In this document: one piece after another, positions 26,731 to 35,133 of the stretch
How the letters are laid out: each line of letters starts with the position of its first letter
Position numbering within the stretch: position 1 is the stretch's first letter
Origin: Zhongshania antarctica
GTDB taxonomy: Bacteria; Pseudomonadota; Gammaproteobacteria; Pseudomonadales; Spongiibacteraceae
Length of the DNA: 64,000 nucleotides
Direction: 5' to 3'
Assembly: GCF_014202945.1 (NCBI RefSeq)
Contig: NZ_JACHHW010000002.1
Coordinates: 124,001 to 188,000, forward strand
Notes under the pieces: model-generated
Database searches by the model: none
The model's input: the letters and a program-made list of their open reading frames with translations, nothing else
What the model was told of the DNA's origin: nothing
Made by a program: the position numbers and the translations under genes

Positions 26731-28048
26731 GACGGGCCTCCGCCATTAACGCTTCAATCTCGTCAATTTCCTTGGGCACCGCCGCCGTTAAAATATCACA
26801 GCCGGTTTTGGTGACGACCACGTCATCTTCAATACGAATACCGATACCCCGCCACTTAGCGTCGACATTAAGGTTATCTGGTGCAACATAAATTCCCGGT
26901 TCGACCGTCATTGCCATGCCTTCTTCTAGCACCCGCCACTCGCCGCCGACTTTGTAGTCACCGACATCGTGTACGTTCATGCCCAACCAGTGGCCAGCGC
27001 GGTGCATATAAAAGGGCTTGTAAGCTTCACTGGCAATTAAGGCATCAACCTCGCCAGCCAATAAACCCAAATTGACCAAGCCTGTCGTAATTACCCGCAC
27101 CGTCGCATCGTGGGCCTGATTCCAGTGATTACCGGCTTTAATCGTGGCTATCGCCGCTTTTTGCGAGTCCAAAACCACCTCGTAGAGGGCGCGCTGCTCG
27201 GGAGAGAAGTGACCATTGGCCGGGAAGGTGCGAGTAATATCGGCGGCGTAGTAATCCAGCTCACAACCCGCGTCTATCAACACTAGGTCACCATCGCGAA
27301 TCTCACAGCTGTTTTCTACGTAATGCAAAATACAGCCGTTTTTACCGGCGCCAACAATGCTGCTGTAGGCAGGATAACGGGCGCCATTGCGGCCAAATTC
27401 GTGGAGTATTTCGGCTTCCAGCTGATATTCAAAAACACCGGGACGACACAAACGCATCGCGCGGCAATGAGCCGCAGCAGAAATTTCACCGGCGCGGCGC
27501 ATCACTTTTTGCTCAGCAGCCGACTTATACAAGCGCAGATCATGCAGATGGTGATCTAAGTCCAAAAACTCACCCGGCGGTTGAGCGCCGGTGCGCACCT
27601 TGGAGCGAATCACATTCACCCACTGCATAACCTGCTGATCAAACTCAGTGTGCCGACCCATGGCGTAATACACCCGCTGCCGCCCTTCTAATAAGCCCGG
27701 CAAAATATCGTCGATATCGGCAATGGGAAACGCATCATCGGCGCCGTAGTTTGCGCAAGCACCGTCTGGCCCAGCGCGATAACCGGTCCACAACTCCATC
27801 GCCGGATCGCGATCTTGGCAAAACAACACCACTTCGCCGTTGGCGCGACCCGGCAGAAGCACCAACACGGCGTCTGGCTCGTCAAAGCCACTGAGATAAT
27901 AAAAATCACTGTCTTGACGAAAGGGGTATTCAGTATCGCTATTGCGGCTCACCATCTTAGCCGCCGGAATAATGGCGATGCTGCCGGGCTCCATCAAGGC
28001 CATTAGGTTTTTACGACGACGGGCAAATTCCTGCTTGCTTATGCTCAT
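26717..28048 (-). CDS. pepP: Xaa-Pro aminopeptidase P
   Basis: A 443-residue cytosolic dimetal aminopeptidase that removes the N-terminal residue before proline. The pita-bread metal ligands are all present: Asp259 and Asp270 in LIDAGCELDYYAADITRTF, His353 in HRAGHWLGM, Glu383 in MTVEPGIY and Glu407 in GIRIEDDV. These nearly match E. coli numbering. An N-terminal creatinase-like domain covers ~1-170. The gene has a 118-base gap from the ygfB-like gene upstream and overlaps ubiH downstream. Confidence 0.97.
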   Translation of the reverse strand: MSISKQEFARRRKNLMALMEPGSIAIIPAAKMVSRNSDTEYPFRQDSDFYYLSGFDEPDAVLVLLPGRANGEVVLFCQDRDPAMELWTGYRAGPDGACANYGADDAFPIADIDDILPGLLEGRQRVYYAMGRHTEFDQQVMQWVNVIRSKVRTGAQPPGEFLDLDHHLHDLRLYKSAAEQKVMRRAGEISAAAHCRAMRLCRPGVFEYQLEAEILHEFGRNGARYPAYSSIVGAGKNGCILHYVENSCEIRDGDLVLIDAGCELDYYAADITRTFPANGHFSPEQRALYEVVLDSQKAAIATIKAGNHWNQAHDATVRVITTGLVNLGLLAGEVDALIASEAYKPFYMHRAGHWLGMNVHDVGDYKVGGEWRVLEEGMAMTVEPGIYVAPDNLNVDAKWRGIGIRIEDDVVVTKTGCDILTAAVPKEIDEIEALMAEARLAAH

Positions 28049-28166
28049 GTTTATCTCATTGTTCGCAATATAGATCGCTAAAATCGCTCTAAGTGTACAC
28101 TCGGCTTACGTGCAAAACTCAGCACCGAGCTTATCACAGGGCAAGCGTAACAATTAGCCGCTCACA

Positions 28167-28748
28167 TCAGTGCAGTCGGCCGCTGGCATCCTCATCACCG
28201 TAGTTTGGCGACAGCGCATTAAATTCGGCAAATATCGTCATGGCAGCGATACGCACATATTCGCTGACGGCGAAATAATCCTGTTCGCCCTCTTCGTCGT
28301 CACCTTCATCAGCCGAAACCTGGGCAATCGCGGCGATATCACTAATCGCCTCGGTCAACTCTTCAGAGTAACTCTTGTCGCCATCGACTTTTTGCTTACC
28401 CGCCATGGCGAAGCCGGTTAAATAACCCTGACACCACTGGCCGAGACTGGCAATACGCTGATCCAGGTCAAATTCATCGTCAGGCAGCAGTAATTCTAAA
28501 TCCATTTCACCAGACTCCAAGCCTAGCAGCGCCGTACAATACACGGTATACAGAGCATCACTTTGCTCTGGGTTTGGCGCCTCGCAGTCCAGCAGGTCTA
28601 CACAGTGCTGCAACCAGCCATCCTGCTCTAAGCGACCACCTACCGAAATAAAGCCTGCAGCATAACCGTGCAGCTCAGCGGGTGGCTGTAATGCACCGAG
28701 ACTGAGAAAAAGATTCGCGAGATCGTCGTGTTCTAAACTGGCGGCCAT
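28167..28748 (-). CDS. UPF0149 (YgfB-family) protein
   Basis: A 193-residue acidic, helical protein of the YgfB/YecA family. The typical segments ELHGYAAGFISVGG and LGQWCQGYLTGFAMAG are present, without the C-terminal SEC-type zinc motif of YecA. YgfB proteins are small helical proteins; a regulatory role in antibiotic-response gene control is known for the Pseudomonas member, but the function here is not shown. It opens the conserved ygfB-pepP-ubiH-ubiI run and is divergent from the TIGR02449-zapA genes. Confidence 0.92.
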   Translation of the reverse strand: MAASLEHDDLANLFLSLGALQPPAELHGYAAGFISVGGRLEQDGWLQHCVDLLDCEAPNPEQSDALYTVYCTALLGLESGEMDLELLLPDDEFDLDQRIASLGQWCQGYLTGFAMAGKQKVDGDKSYSEELTEAISDIAAIAQVSADEGDDEEGEQDYFAVSEYVRIAAMTIFAEFNALSPNYGDEDASGRLH

Positions 28749-28904
28749 GATAAACGTCCATTAATACGGGTAAGCCCGCAATGGTAGCGCTGCACAGGAC
28801 TAAAATCGAATATCTAATGGGATGAATAATAAAGATTTATGGCGAAGCAGGGGCAATTACGGCACAGCTTAATTGCATTGACCCACATACGAGCCACACT
28901 CTAC

Positions 28905-28910
28905 TATAAT
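28905..28910 (+). promoter_or_regulatory. Probable -10 element for the TIGR02449-zapA transcript
   Basis: A perfect TATAAT hexamer lies 34 bases before the start of the 69-residue gene. The nearest good -35 (TTGACC, 28878-28883) is 21 bases away, longer than optimal, so spacing argues for caution. Confidence 0.35.
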
Positions 28911-28944
28911 CCGATCTTTTTCTGGGTACGGACGCGATCTAAAT

Positions 28945-29154
28945 ATGGATGAGCGACAGCTGCAACTTGTGGAACGAAAAGTGGATGAGCTTGTCCAGTT
29001 GTGTGAACAATTAGACAAGGAAAATCGTGCTCTAAAAGCCGACGCCAGACACTGGCGAACCGAGCGCGAACAACTGATCGAAAAAACCGATATTGCCCGC
29101 GCCAAGATTGAATCCATGATTCAGCGGCTACGCGCACTGGAGAAAGAATCGTGA
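28945..29154 (+). CDS. TIGR02449-type coiled-coil protein (ZapB-like)
   Basis: A 69-residue protein predicted to be one continuous coiled coil, with heptad leucines in LVERKVDELVQLCEQLDKEN and a basic/acidic repeat to the end. It matches the small TIGR02449 proteins encoded directly before zapA in pseudomonads and relatives. By size and form it recalls ZapB, but a division role is only inferred from its neighbour. Its stop overlaps the zapA start by 3 bases (GTGA), indicating translational coupling. Confidence 0.88.
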   Translation: MDERQLQLVERKVDELVQLCEQLDKENRALKADARHWRTEREQLIEKTDIARAKIESMIQRLRALEKES

Positions 29155-29459
29155 GCACCCCAACCGTCGTCTTAAAAATTCTCGACAAAGAATACCAAGT
29201 TGCCTGCCCGCTAGAGGAACAGGGCGCACTCATGCAGGCAGGGCAGTATTTAGACAAGCAAATGCGCGGCATTCGCACCTCTGGCAAGGTTGTTGGCCTA
29301 GAGCGGATTGCGGTAATGGCGGCACTGAATATCAGCTACGAAATGCTGCAAAATAAAAAGCATGCAACGCCTAGCGAGGCCGAAACCGCAGCGGTGAAGC
29401 GCATTAACGACAAAGCGGAAGAGACCCTTCATCGCTGCCGGCAAATGGATATTAGTTAA
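29151..29459 (+). CDS. zapA: Cell division protein ZapA
   Basis: A 102-residue FtsZ-associated protein that bundles Z-ring filaments. It begins with a GTG start overlapping the upstream stop. The N-terminal VVLKILDKEYQVACPLEEQGALMQAGQYLDKQM is the ZapA globular domain, followed by a helix (ERIAVMAALNISYEML) and a short coiled coil. It lies immediately upstream of the 6S RNA gene, the same order as in many gammaproteobacteria. Confidence 0.95.
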   Translation: MSTPTVVLKILDKEYQVACPLEEQGALMQAGQYLDKQMRGIRTSGKVVGLERIAVMAALNISYEMLQNKKHATPSEAETAAVKRINDKAEETLHRCRQMDIS

Positions 29460-29501
29460 TCCCCTTACTTCCCCGGCCTATTATTGGGCCAACGCTGGCG
29501 G

Positions 29502-29507
29502 TATACT
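29502..29507 (+). promoter_or_regulatory. Probable -10 box of the 6S RNA promoter
   Basis: TATACT lies 7 bases before the predicted 5' end of 6S RNA. No strong -35 hexamer is visible. Confidence 0.4.
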
Positions 29508-29514
29508 GGCCTCC

Positions 29515-29690
29515 ACCCTGGGATATTTGCTAGGCCGTCTAGACCCCTGAGCCGATGCTTTTATACCCGGAGCGCTTTAGCCGAGATCTGTGTGCATGTC
29601 CGCTTGTCGGAAAGCCTAACGATCTCGCGGAGTGCTCCACCTTGAACCGCTGGGTTCAAGGGCCACGCGGCCAGCGGTATCTTGGGGCTT
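29515..29690 (+). ncRNA. ssrS: 6S RNA
   Basis: A roughly 175-nt RNA lying between zapA and fau, the conserved location of ssrS. The conserved blocks are visible in order: GACCCCTGAGCCGATG in the 5' half, CCACCTTGAACC with GGTTCAAGGG in the 3' half, and a closing stem in which CCCTGGGATA (29516-29525) pairs with TATCTTGGGG (29678-29687). 6S RNA mimics an open promoter and sequesters sigma70 RNA polymerase in stationary phase. The two ends are estimated from the closing helix and could be off by several bases. Confidence 0.93.
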
Positions 29691-29763
29691 TTACGACACT
29701 CATCGCGCGCTCCCAATCTTAAACACTTATCAAGACTAGCCCTTCTGACGCTATAATGGCTTC

Positions 29764-30381
29764 ATGAACTCAGCGCTTAAAAACCAGCTACGCCAAAGCC
29801 TCAGAGCACGCCGCCGGCAGATTTTACCCGATCAGCAACACCTGGCTGCCCAGCAATTAATGCAACGCGTCATCAAACTCAGCGTCTACCGCCGCGCCAG
29901 TCATATCGCCGCTTATATGGCCAGTGATGGCGAAATTTCCCCAGAATACCTATTGCGCCACGCGAGCCTGCAGAAAAAGCGCTGTTATTTGCCACGCATT
30001 CATTTGGGTGGCGCGGGCCAAAAACGTATGAGCTTCCAGCGTTTCCACCCCCGCCAAGCCCTACAGCTAAACCGCTACGGCATTGGCGAACCCGCAGGCC
30101 TGCGCTATTGCGCTATCGCGCCGGCGCAATTAGACATTGTTTTGCTTCCGCTGGCGGGTTTTGACAAAAACGGCGGGCGACTAGGTATGGGGGGTGGCTT
30201 TTACGACCGCTGTTTTGCCTTTAAAAAGCGTAGCGCGCAGCAAAAGCCATTATTAATTGGCATCGCCCATCACTGCCAAGAGGTCTCGGCGCTGCCAGTA
30301 GACGACTGGGATATCGGCTTAGACATGATTATTACCGACCGCGCGGTAATCATTCCTAAGCGCAGCCGGGGTAAAGCTTAG
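29764..30381 (+). CDS. fau: 5-formyltetrahydrofolate cyclo-ligase
   Basis: A 205-residue enzyme converting 5-formyl-THF to 5,10-methenyl-THF with ATP. The N-terminal LRARRRQI, middle GEISPEYLL and the late signature LPLAGFDKNGGRLGMGGGFYDR are those of the YgfA/MTHFS family. Its position after 6S RNA is conserved; in E. coli the two are co-transcribed, and 6S RNA is then processed from the joint transcript. It converges with ilvA (9 bases between stops). Confidence 0.96.
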   Translation: MNSALKNQLRQSLRARRRQILPDQQHLAAQQLMQRVIKLSVYRRASHIAAYMASDGEISPEYLLRHASLQKKRCYLPRIHLGGAGQKRMSFQRFHPRQALQLNRYGIGEPAGLRYCAIAPAQLDIVLLPLAGFDKNGGRLGMGGGFYDRCFAFKKRSAQQKPLLIGIAHHCQEVSALPVDDWDIGLDMIITDRAVIIPKRSRGKA

Positions 30382-30390
30382 CAGCACGCC

Positions 30391-31908
30391 TCAGCTCAAA
30401 AACAACTTATACGCAGGGTTATCGCTTTCTTCGTTATAGGGGTACGCCAGCTGATCGAGGAAGGCCTCTATTTCCTTACGCTCCGCTTTTGTTGCCTGCA
30501 AACCGACCAGCACCCGGCCATAGGCTGCACCGTGGTTGCGATAGTGGAACAGCGAGATATTCCAGCGATTCCCCAGTTTGGTCAGAAAATTCATCAACGC
30601 GCCGGGCCGCTCCGGAAATTCAAAACGGTACAACAACTCATTTTCAATCGCAGCTGGGCGATGACCACCCACCATATGGCGAATATGAAGTTTGGCCATT
30701 TCGTTATCGGTGAAATCCGCCACCGGATAATCTAACTGCTGCAGCGCCGCCACGAGCTCATTGCGATCACCACCACCGGCAGCCACCGACACCCCAACAA
30801 AAATTTGGGCATCGCGATCATCGCTATAGCGGTAATTAAATTCAGTGATGTTGCGTCGCCCTAATGCCGCGCAGAATTTCTTAAAGCTGCCCGGACGTTC
30901 AGGAATCGTGACACTGAGTATTGCCTCGCGCTGCTCGCCGATCTCAGTGCGCTCAGCGATATAGCGCAGACGATCAAAATTGGTATTGGCGCCGCTGTCG
31001 ATGGCCAGCAGCGTTTGACCGCGGCAGTCATTCTCTTCGACGTATTTTTTCAAACCCGCCAATGCCAATGCGCCCGCAGGCTCGGCTATAGACCGCGTGT
31101 CATCAAAAATATCTTTTATTGCCGCGCAAATCTCATCGGTTGTCGCGGTCATGCAACCGTCGATGGTTTTGCGCAAGACCCGAAATGTTTCCTTGCCGAT
31201 TTGCGCCACCGCCACGCCGTCAGCAAATATACCGACCTCTGGCAATATCGCTCGCCGACCTTTTTCCATCGCCAATTTCAAACAGGCGGCATCTTCTGGC
31301 TCGACAGCAATGACCTTCACTTCTGGGCGTACATATTTAATATAGGCCGCCACACCAGCCGCCAAGCCACCGCCGCCAACGGGTACAAACACCGCATCTA
31401 AGGGACCCGTTACCTGACGCAAAATCTCCATACCCACGGTGCCCTGGCCAGCAATGACCTCTGGGTCATCATAAGGGTGGACGTAAACCATACCTTTTTC
31501 TTCAACCAGCTTTTTAGCGAATACCGAGGCCTCATCATAGGTGTCGCCAACTAAAACCACTTTGCCGCCGCGAGAGCGCACCGCATCCACTTTTATTTGC
31601 GGCGTGGTTTTGGGCATAACGATAGTGGCCTTCACTCCGAGTTTTAATGCCGCCAAGGCCAAACCCTGTGCGTGATTACCCGCCGAGGCGGCCACGACAC
31701 CCTTGCGCCGATCTTCCTCGCTGAGGCTGATCATTTTGTTATAGGCGCCGCGCAACTTAAAAGAGAATACCGGCTGTAAATCTTCGCGCTTAAGCAATAC
31801 GTTATTGGCCAAGCGCTTGCTCAGCAGCGGCATTTCATCCACGGGCGATTCAATGGCCACGTCGTAGACACGGGCTTTGAGGATTTTCTTTATATAGCTT
31901 TGGGGCAT
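30391..31908 (-). CDS. ilvA: Threonine ammonia-lyase, biosynthetic
   Basis: A 505-residue PLP enzyme that deaminates threonine to 2-oxobutyrate, the first step to isoleucine. The PLP lysine is Lys51 in PVFSFKLRGAYNKM, and the phosphate-binding loop VPVGGGGLAAG lies near residue 190. Two C-terminal ACT-like regulatory domains (~335-405 and ~425-505; the second is ELLYRFEFPERPGALMNFL) indicate feedback control by isoleucine/valine. It is divergent from rpiA, as in Pseudomonas ilvA1. Confidence 0.97.
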   Translation of the reverse strand: MPQSYIKKILKARVYDVAIESPVDEMPLLSKRLANNVLLKREDLQPVFSFKLRGAYNKMISLSEEDRRKGVVAASAGNHAQGLALAALKLGVKATIVMPKTTPQIKVDAVRSRGGKVVLVGDTYDEASVFAKKLVEEKGMVYVHPYDDPEVIAGQGTVGMEILRQVTGPLDAVFVPVGGGGLAAGVAAYIKYVRPEVKVIAVEPEDAACLKLAMEKGRRAILPEVGIFADGVAVAQIGKETFRVLRKTIDGCMTATTDEICAAIKDIFDDTRSIAEPAGALALAGLKKYVEENDCRGQTLLAIDSGANTNFDRLRYIAERTEIGEQREAILSVTIPERPGSFKKFCAALGRRNITEFNYRYSDDRDAQIFVGVSVAAGGGDRNELVAALQQLDYPVADFTDNEMAKLHIRHMVGGHRPAAIENELLYRFEFPERPGALMNFLTKLGNRWNISLFHYRNHGAAYGRVLVGLQATKAERKEIEAFLDQLAYPYNEESDNPAYKLFLS

Positions 31909-32148
31909 CGCTTTACGCAGTCTCCATTAACACGCCAGCCGTGGCTGCAACGCTAAAATTCCAGCGGGCAAGTCTACCGCGTCTCAGTGCAAAGCGCAGC
32001 ATTAGCCGCGATTCACCCAGCCCGCGCAATCCCACCTTATGACAGCACTCGCGATCACCAAACTGAAATCCGCCTCGCAATTGGCCGCTGCAAATTTTAT
32101 AATCGTGACCCAAACACCTCTCGCACAACGCCACGGCAAGGCCCAACC

Positions 32149-32820
32149 ATGACACAAGATGAGCTAAAACTCGCGGTAGCTCAAGCCGCGATCAACCACA
32201 TCAAGCCCGCTATTCTAGATGGCGAAATCATCGGTGTTGGCACCGGCTCTACCGCCAATTTCTTTATTGACCTGCTTGCTGATTTCAAAAATGAGCTCAA
32301 AGGCACCGTCGCCAGCTCCGAAGCCTCAGCTCAGCGCCTGCGTAAGCACGGCATCGAAGTGCTGGAATTAAACAGCTGCGGCACTATCGCGGTGTACGTC
32401 GACGGCGCCGATGAAGCGAATGAACGCCTAGAGCTCATTAAGGGCGGCGGCGCCGCGCTGACCCGCGAAAAAATCGTTGCCGCCGCGAGCAAGCAATTCA
32501 TTTGCATTGCCGATGGCAGCAAACTGGTCGACCGCCTCGGCGCTTTCCCGCTGCCAGTAGAAGTCATCCCTATGGCGCGCAGCTATGTAGCGCGGGAGCT
32601 GGTTAAACTCGGCGGCAATCCGGTCTACCGCGAAGGCGTCGTCACCGACAACGGCAATATCATTTTAGATGTTTACGACTTTATGATTGCCACCCCGCAA
32701 AAAACCGAAGAGCAGATTAATAATATAACCGGCGTAGTCACCAACGGTTTGTTTGCCTGTCGGCCTGCGGATGTGCTGCTGCTGGGAACGGCAGAAGGCG
32801 TGAAAACGCTGAAGGCCTGA
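32149..32820 (+). CDS. rpiA: Ribose-5-phosphate isomerase A
   Basis: A 223-residue enzyme interconverting ribose 5-phosphate and ribulose 5-phosphate. The signature stretches are [35 protein letters not shown] and [12 protein letters not shown], with the catalytic acid/base carried in DGADE. The open frame extends upstream to 31987, but that part overlaps the ilvA promoter region and is absent from the family, so the ATG at 32149 is chosen. A heptad inverted repeat begins right after the stop. Confidence 0.96.
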   Translation: MTQDELKLAVAQAAINHIKPAILDGEIIGVGTGSTANFFIDLLADFKNELKGTVASSEASAQRLRKHGIEVLELNSCGTIAVYVDGADEANERLELIKGGGAALTREKIVAAASKQFICIADGSKLVDRLGAFPLPVEVIPMARSYVARELVKLGGNPVYREGVVTDNGNIILDVYDFMIATPQKTEEQINNITGVVTNGLFACRPADVLLLGTAEGVKTLKA

Positions 32821-32825
32821 AAAGT

Positions 32826-32950
32826 CGGACGTCGGGTGTCTGACGACAGACGGAAAAACTTAGCCTGGCGCCAGAAGCCGGACGTCCGACGCTAAATTCA
32901 AAAACTGCACACCGCCGCCTTCACGTCAGACGCCAGACTTCCGACGTCCG
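32826..32950. repeat. Heptad-based inverted repeat, copy 1 (rpiA/FAH junction)
   Basis: Arms 32826-32852 and 32924-32950 are complementary at 22 of 27 positions around a 71-base loop. Each arm reads as successive 7-base units close to GTCNGAC (for example GTCGGAC, GTCGGGT, GTCTGAC). The loop holds two further perfect 10-base palindromes (CTGGCGCCAG at 32865 and CGGACGTCCG at 32879), framed by TTAGC/GCTAA. The right arm runs up to the stop codon of the FAH gene. Confidence 0.8.
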
Positions 32951-33616
32951 TCAAAGAACTACCGTTTCCACCTTCAGCAAACCTTCCAACTCACACAACA
33001 AATGATCACCACTGCACAGTGGACCGACCCCTGCGGGGGTGCCGGTCAGCACCACATCGCCGGGCATCAAGCTAAAGTTGTGGCTAATTTCGCTGAGCAG
33101 GGTTTCGACCGAAAACAGCATATCGGCGCAGCTGCCCTGCTGCTGCACGCCGCCATTGCGCGTTAAGCGCAACTTTAACGAAGCAAAATCCAAGTCTTGC
33201 TCAAAGGCAATGAACGCCGACAGCGGGCTGGCGCCATCAAAGGCCTTGGCGCGCTCCCAGGGTTGGCCTTTCTTTTTTAACTCACTCTGCAAATCACGCA
33301 GGGTTAGATCCAAGGCCAAGCCAATACCGGCGACGGCAGCTCGGCACTGACCTGGCGCGGCGCGACTCAGGGGCTGCCCAATCAACAAGGCTAATTCCAG
33401 CTCGTGGTGACAGCTGCCATCGCCAGTGGGCAATTCCAAAGGCTCCGCCATCGCCACCATGGCGGTGGCGGGCTTCATGAACAACAGCGGAGTGTCGGGG
33501 ATCTCGTTGCCCAACTCTTTGGCGTGCTCGGCATAGTTGCGACCAACACAGACCTGCTTGCCCGGCACAGCGGCAAACTCACTGCCGTCGGTAAAGTGGT
33601 GACGATACAAATTCAT
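32951..33616 (-). CDS. Fumarylacetoacetate hydrolase (FAH)-family protein
   Basis: A 221-residue cytosolic protein of the FAH fold. VGRNYAEHAKELGNE, the metal ligands in HHELELALLIG and the C-terminal PGDVVLTGTPAGVGPL are typical of the short, YcgM-like members, which act as oxaloacetate decarboxylases or acylpyruvate hydrolases. The exact substrate is unknown. It is 15 bases downstream of the D2HGDH-like gene, suggesting co-transcription and a possible shared role with 2-oxo-acids. Confidence 0.9.
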   Translation of the reverse strand: MNLYRHHFTDGSEFAAVPGKQVCVGRNYAEHAKELGNEIPDTPLLFMKPATAMVAMAEPLELPTGDGSCHHELELALLIGQPLSRAAPGQCRAAVAGIGLALDLTLRDLQSELKKKGQPWERAKAFDGASPLSAFIAFEQDLDFASLKLRLTRNGGVQQQGSCADMLFSVETLLSEISHNFSLMPGDVVLTGTPAGVGPLCSGDHLLCELEGLLKVETVVL

Positions 33617-33631
33617 TGGGGCCGCTCCGCC

Positions 33632-35041
33632 TTAGTCGAATATTTTGCCGGGGTTCATCAAGCCTTTGGGATCGAATATCTGCTTCACTTGGCGCATTAA
33701 GGCGATTTCCGTCTCGGAGCGCGAATAAGTCAAATAGTCTTTTTTCAGCAGGCCCACTCCGTGCTCTGCCGACACGCTGCCGCCAAATTTCTCAACAATT
33801 TCAAACACCCCAACACTGACCTTGGCGCACTGAGCAAAGAAGGTTTCTTTATCCAAATCATCAGGCTTAAGAATATTCAGGTGCAAATTACCGTCGCCGA
33901 TATGGCCAAACCAAATAATTTCAAAATCGGGGTACTGTGCCGTTACTAGCTTCTCGACGGCCTCAAGGAAATCCGGCACCTTTGAAATCACGGTGGAGAT
34001 ATCGTTTTTATAGGGCGTCCACTTAGAAATGGTCTCGGAAATATCCTCGCGCAGGCGCCACAAATTCTTAAGCTGCTCTATGCTTTGGCTCATCACGCCG
34101 TCGCTAACCCAACCCTCTTCCACGCAGGCTTCAAACAAGGCCATAGCCTGTGCCTCAACTTCATCGTTAAGGCATTCGAATTCCAGCAGAGCGTAATACG
34201 GGCAGACCGACTCAAAGGGCCGCGGCACTTTGCTGTGGGCGACCACTTTTTGCAGTGCCTGCTCGGAGAAGAACTCAAAGGCGGTCAGGTCCATTTCGGC
34301 CTGAAAGCGATTAAACAAATTCATAATGCCGTTAAAATCATCGACCCCCAGCACAAAGGCAGTGAGATTTTTGGGCTGCCGAGTCAGCTGCATGGTAGCT
34401 TCAACTATCAGCCCCAAGGTGCCCTCTGCGCCAATAAAGAGTTGACGCAGGTCGTAGCCAGCATTGTTTTTCAACAGCCCGCGATTCAATTCCAACAAAT
34501 CGCCATTGCCGGTAACCACTTTCAAACCCGCCACCCAGTCGCGGGTCATGCCGTAGCGAATAACCTTAATGCCGCCGGCATTGGTGGCAATATTGCCGCC
34601 AATCTGAGAAGAGCCCGCCGAAGCGAAGTCTACGGGGTAAAACAGGCCGCGATCTTCAGCAAAATCCTGCAATTGCTCAGTAATTACCCCCGCTTGGCAA
34701 ACCACCGTGCGGTCGATGGGGTCGAAGTCGCTGATGTGACTCATATAATCGAAAGACACCACGACTTCACCATTGGCCGCAACCGCGCCGCCACTCAGAC
34801 CGGTGCGGCCGCCCGAGGGCACAATCGCAAATGCCAGTTTATTGGCCAGTTTAACAATGGCTTGCACCTCGGCCACCGTGCGGGGGAAAACCACCGCCAA
34901 GGGCGCTGGAGTGTGGACTTTGGTCCAGTCGCGACCGTGGCTGAGGAGGATTTCAGCATCGCTGCGGACCTTGTCCTCGCCGACAATGGCTTGTAAGTCT
35001 TTAATTACGCTAGCAGAGGACGGTATTTGGCTCGCCGACAT
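33632..35041 (-). CDS. FAD-binding oxidase, D-2-hydroxyglutarate dehydrogenase-like
   Basis: A 469-residue flavoprotein of the GlcD/D-lactate dehydrogenase class. The FAD-binding part has VVFPRTVAEVQAIVKLANK, PSGGRTGLSGGAV and IGGNIATNAGGIKVIRYG; the substrate/metal part has IWFGHIGDGNLHLNI and SAEHGVGLLK. The divergent serA neighbour favours D-2-hydroxyglutarate dehydrogenase: SerA reduces 2-oxoglutarate to D-2-hydroxyglutarate as a by-reaction, and D2HGDH oxidises it back, a coupling shown in Pseudomonas. D-lactate or glycolate remain alternatives. The ATG at 35041 is chosen because the longer frame runs into the divergent promoter. Confidence 0.88.
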   Translation of the reverse strand: MSASQIPSSASVIKDLQAIVGEDKVRSDAEILLSHGRDWTKVHTPAPLAVVFPRTVAEVQAIVKLANKLAFAIVPSGGRTGLSGGAVAANGEVVVSFDYMSHISDFDPIDRTVVCQAGVITEQLQDFAEDRGLFYPVDFASAGSSQIGGNIATNAGGIKVIRYGMTRDWVAGLKVVTGNGDLLELNRGLLKNNAGYDLRQLFIGAEGTLGLIVEATMQLTRQPKNLTAFVLGVDDFNGIMNLFNRFQAEMDLTAFEFFSEQALQKVVAHSKVPRPFESVCPYYALLEFECLNDEVEAQAMALFEACVEEGWVSDGVMSQSIEQLKNLWRLREDISETISKWTPYKNDISTVISKVPDFLEAVEKLVTAQYPDFEIIWFGHIGDGNLHLNILKPDDLDKETFFAQCAKVSVGVFEIVEKFGGSVSAEHGVGLLKKDYLTYSRSETEIALMRQVKQIFDPKGLMNPGKIFD

Positions 35042-35133
35042 GGTAAAAATGCCTCTCAGAATCGCACTTGGGAAAGTGTAATATGATAACATACTGCGCT
35101 TTCACTTTACCTCAGAGTGGGGCGAGCAAATTC

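Noticed and set aside
29461-29514. The zapA-6S gap as a zapA terminator
   Set aside because: GGCC stretches there can pair (GGCC/GGCC around 29475-29490), but there is no T run; it more likely carries the 6S promoter.
34085-34996. A 303-codon open frame on the plus strand
   Set aside because: It lies opposite the D2HGDH-like gene, whose protein sequence is clearly conserved; the plus-strand translation shows no recognisable domain.
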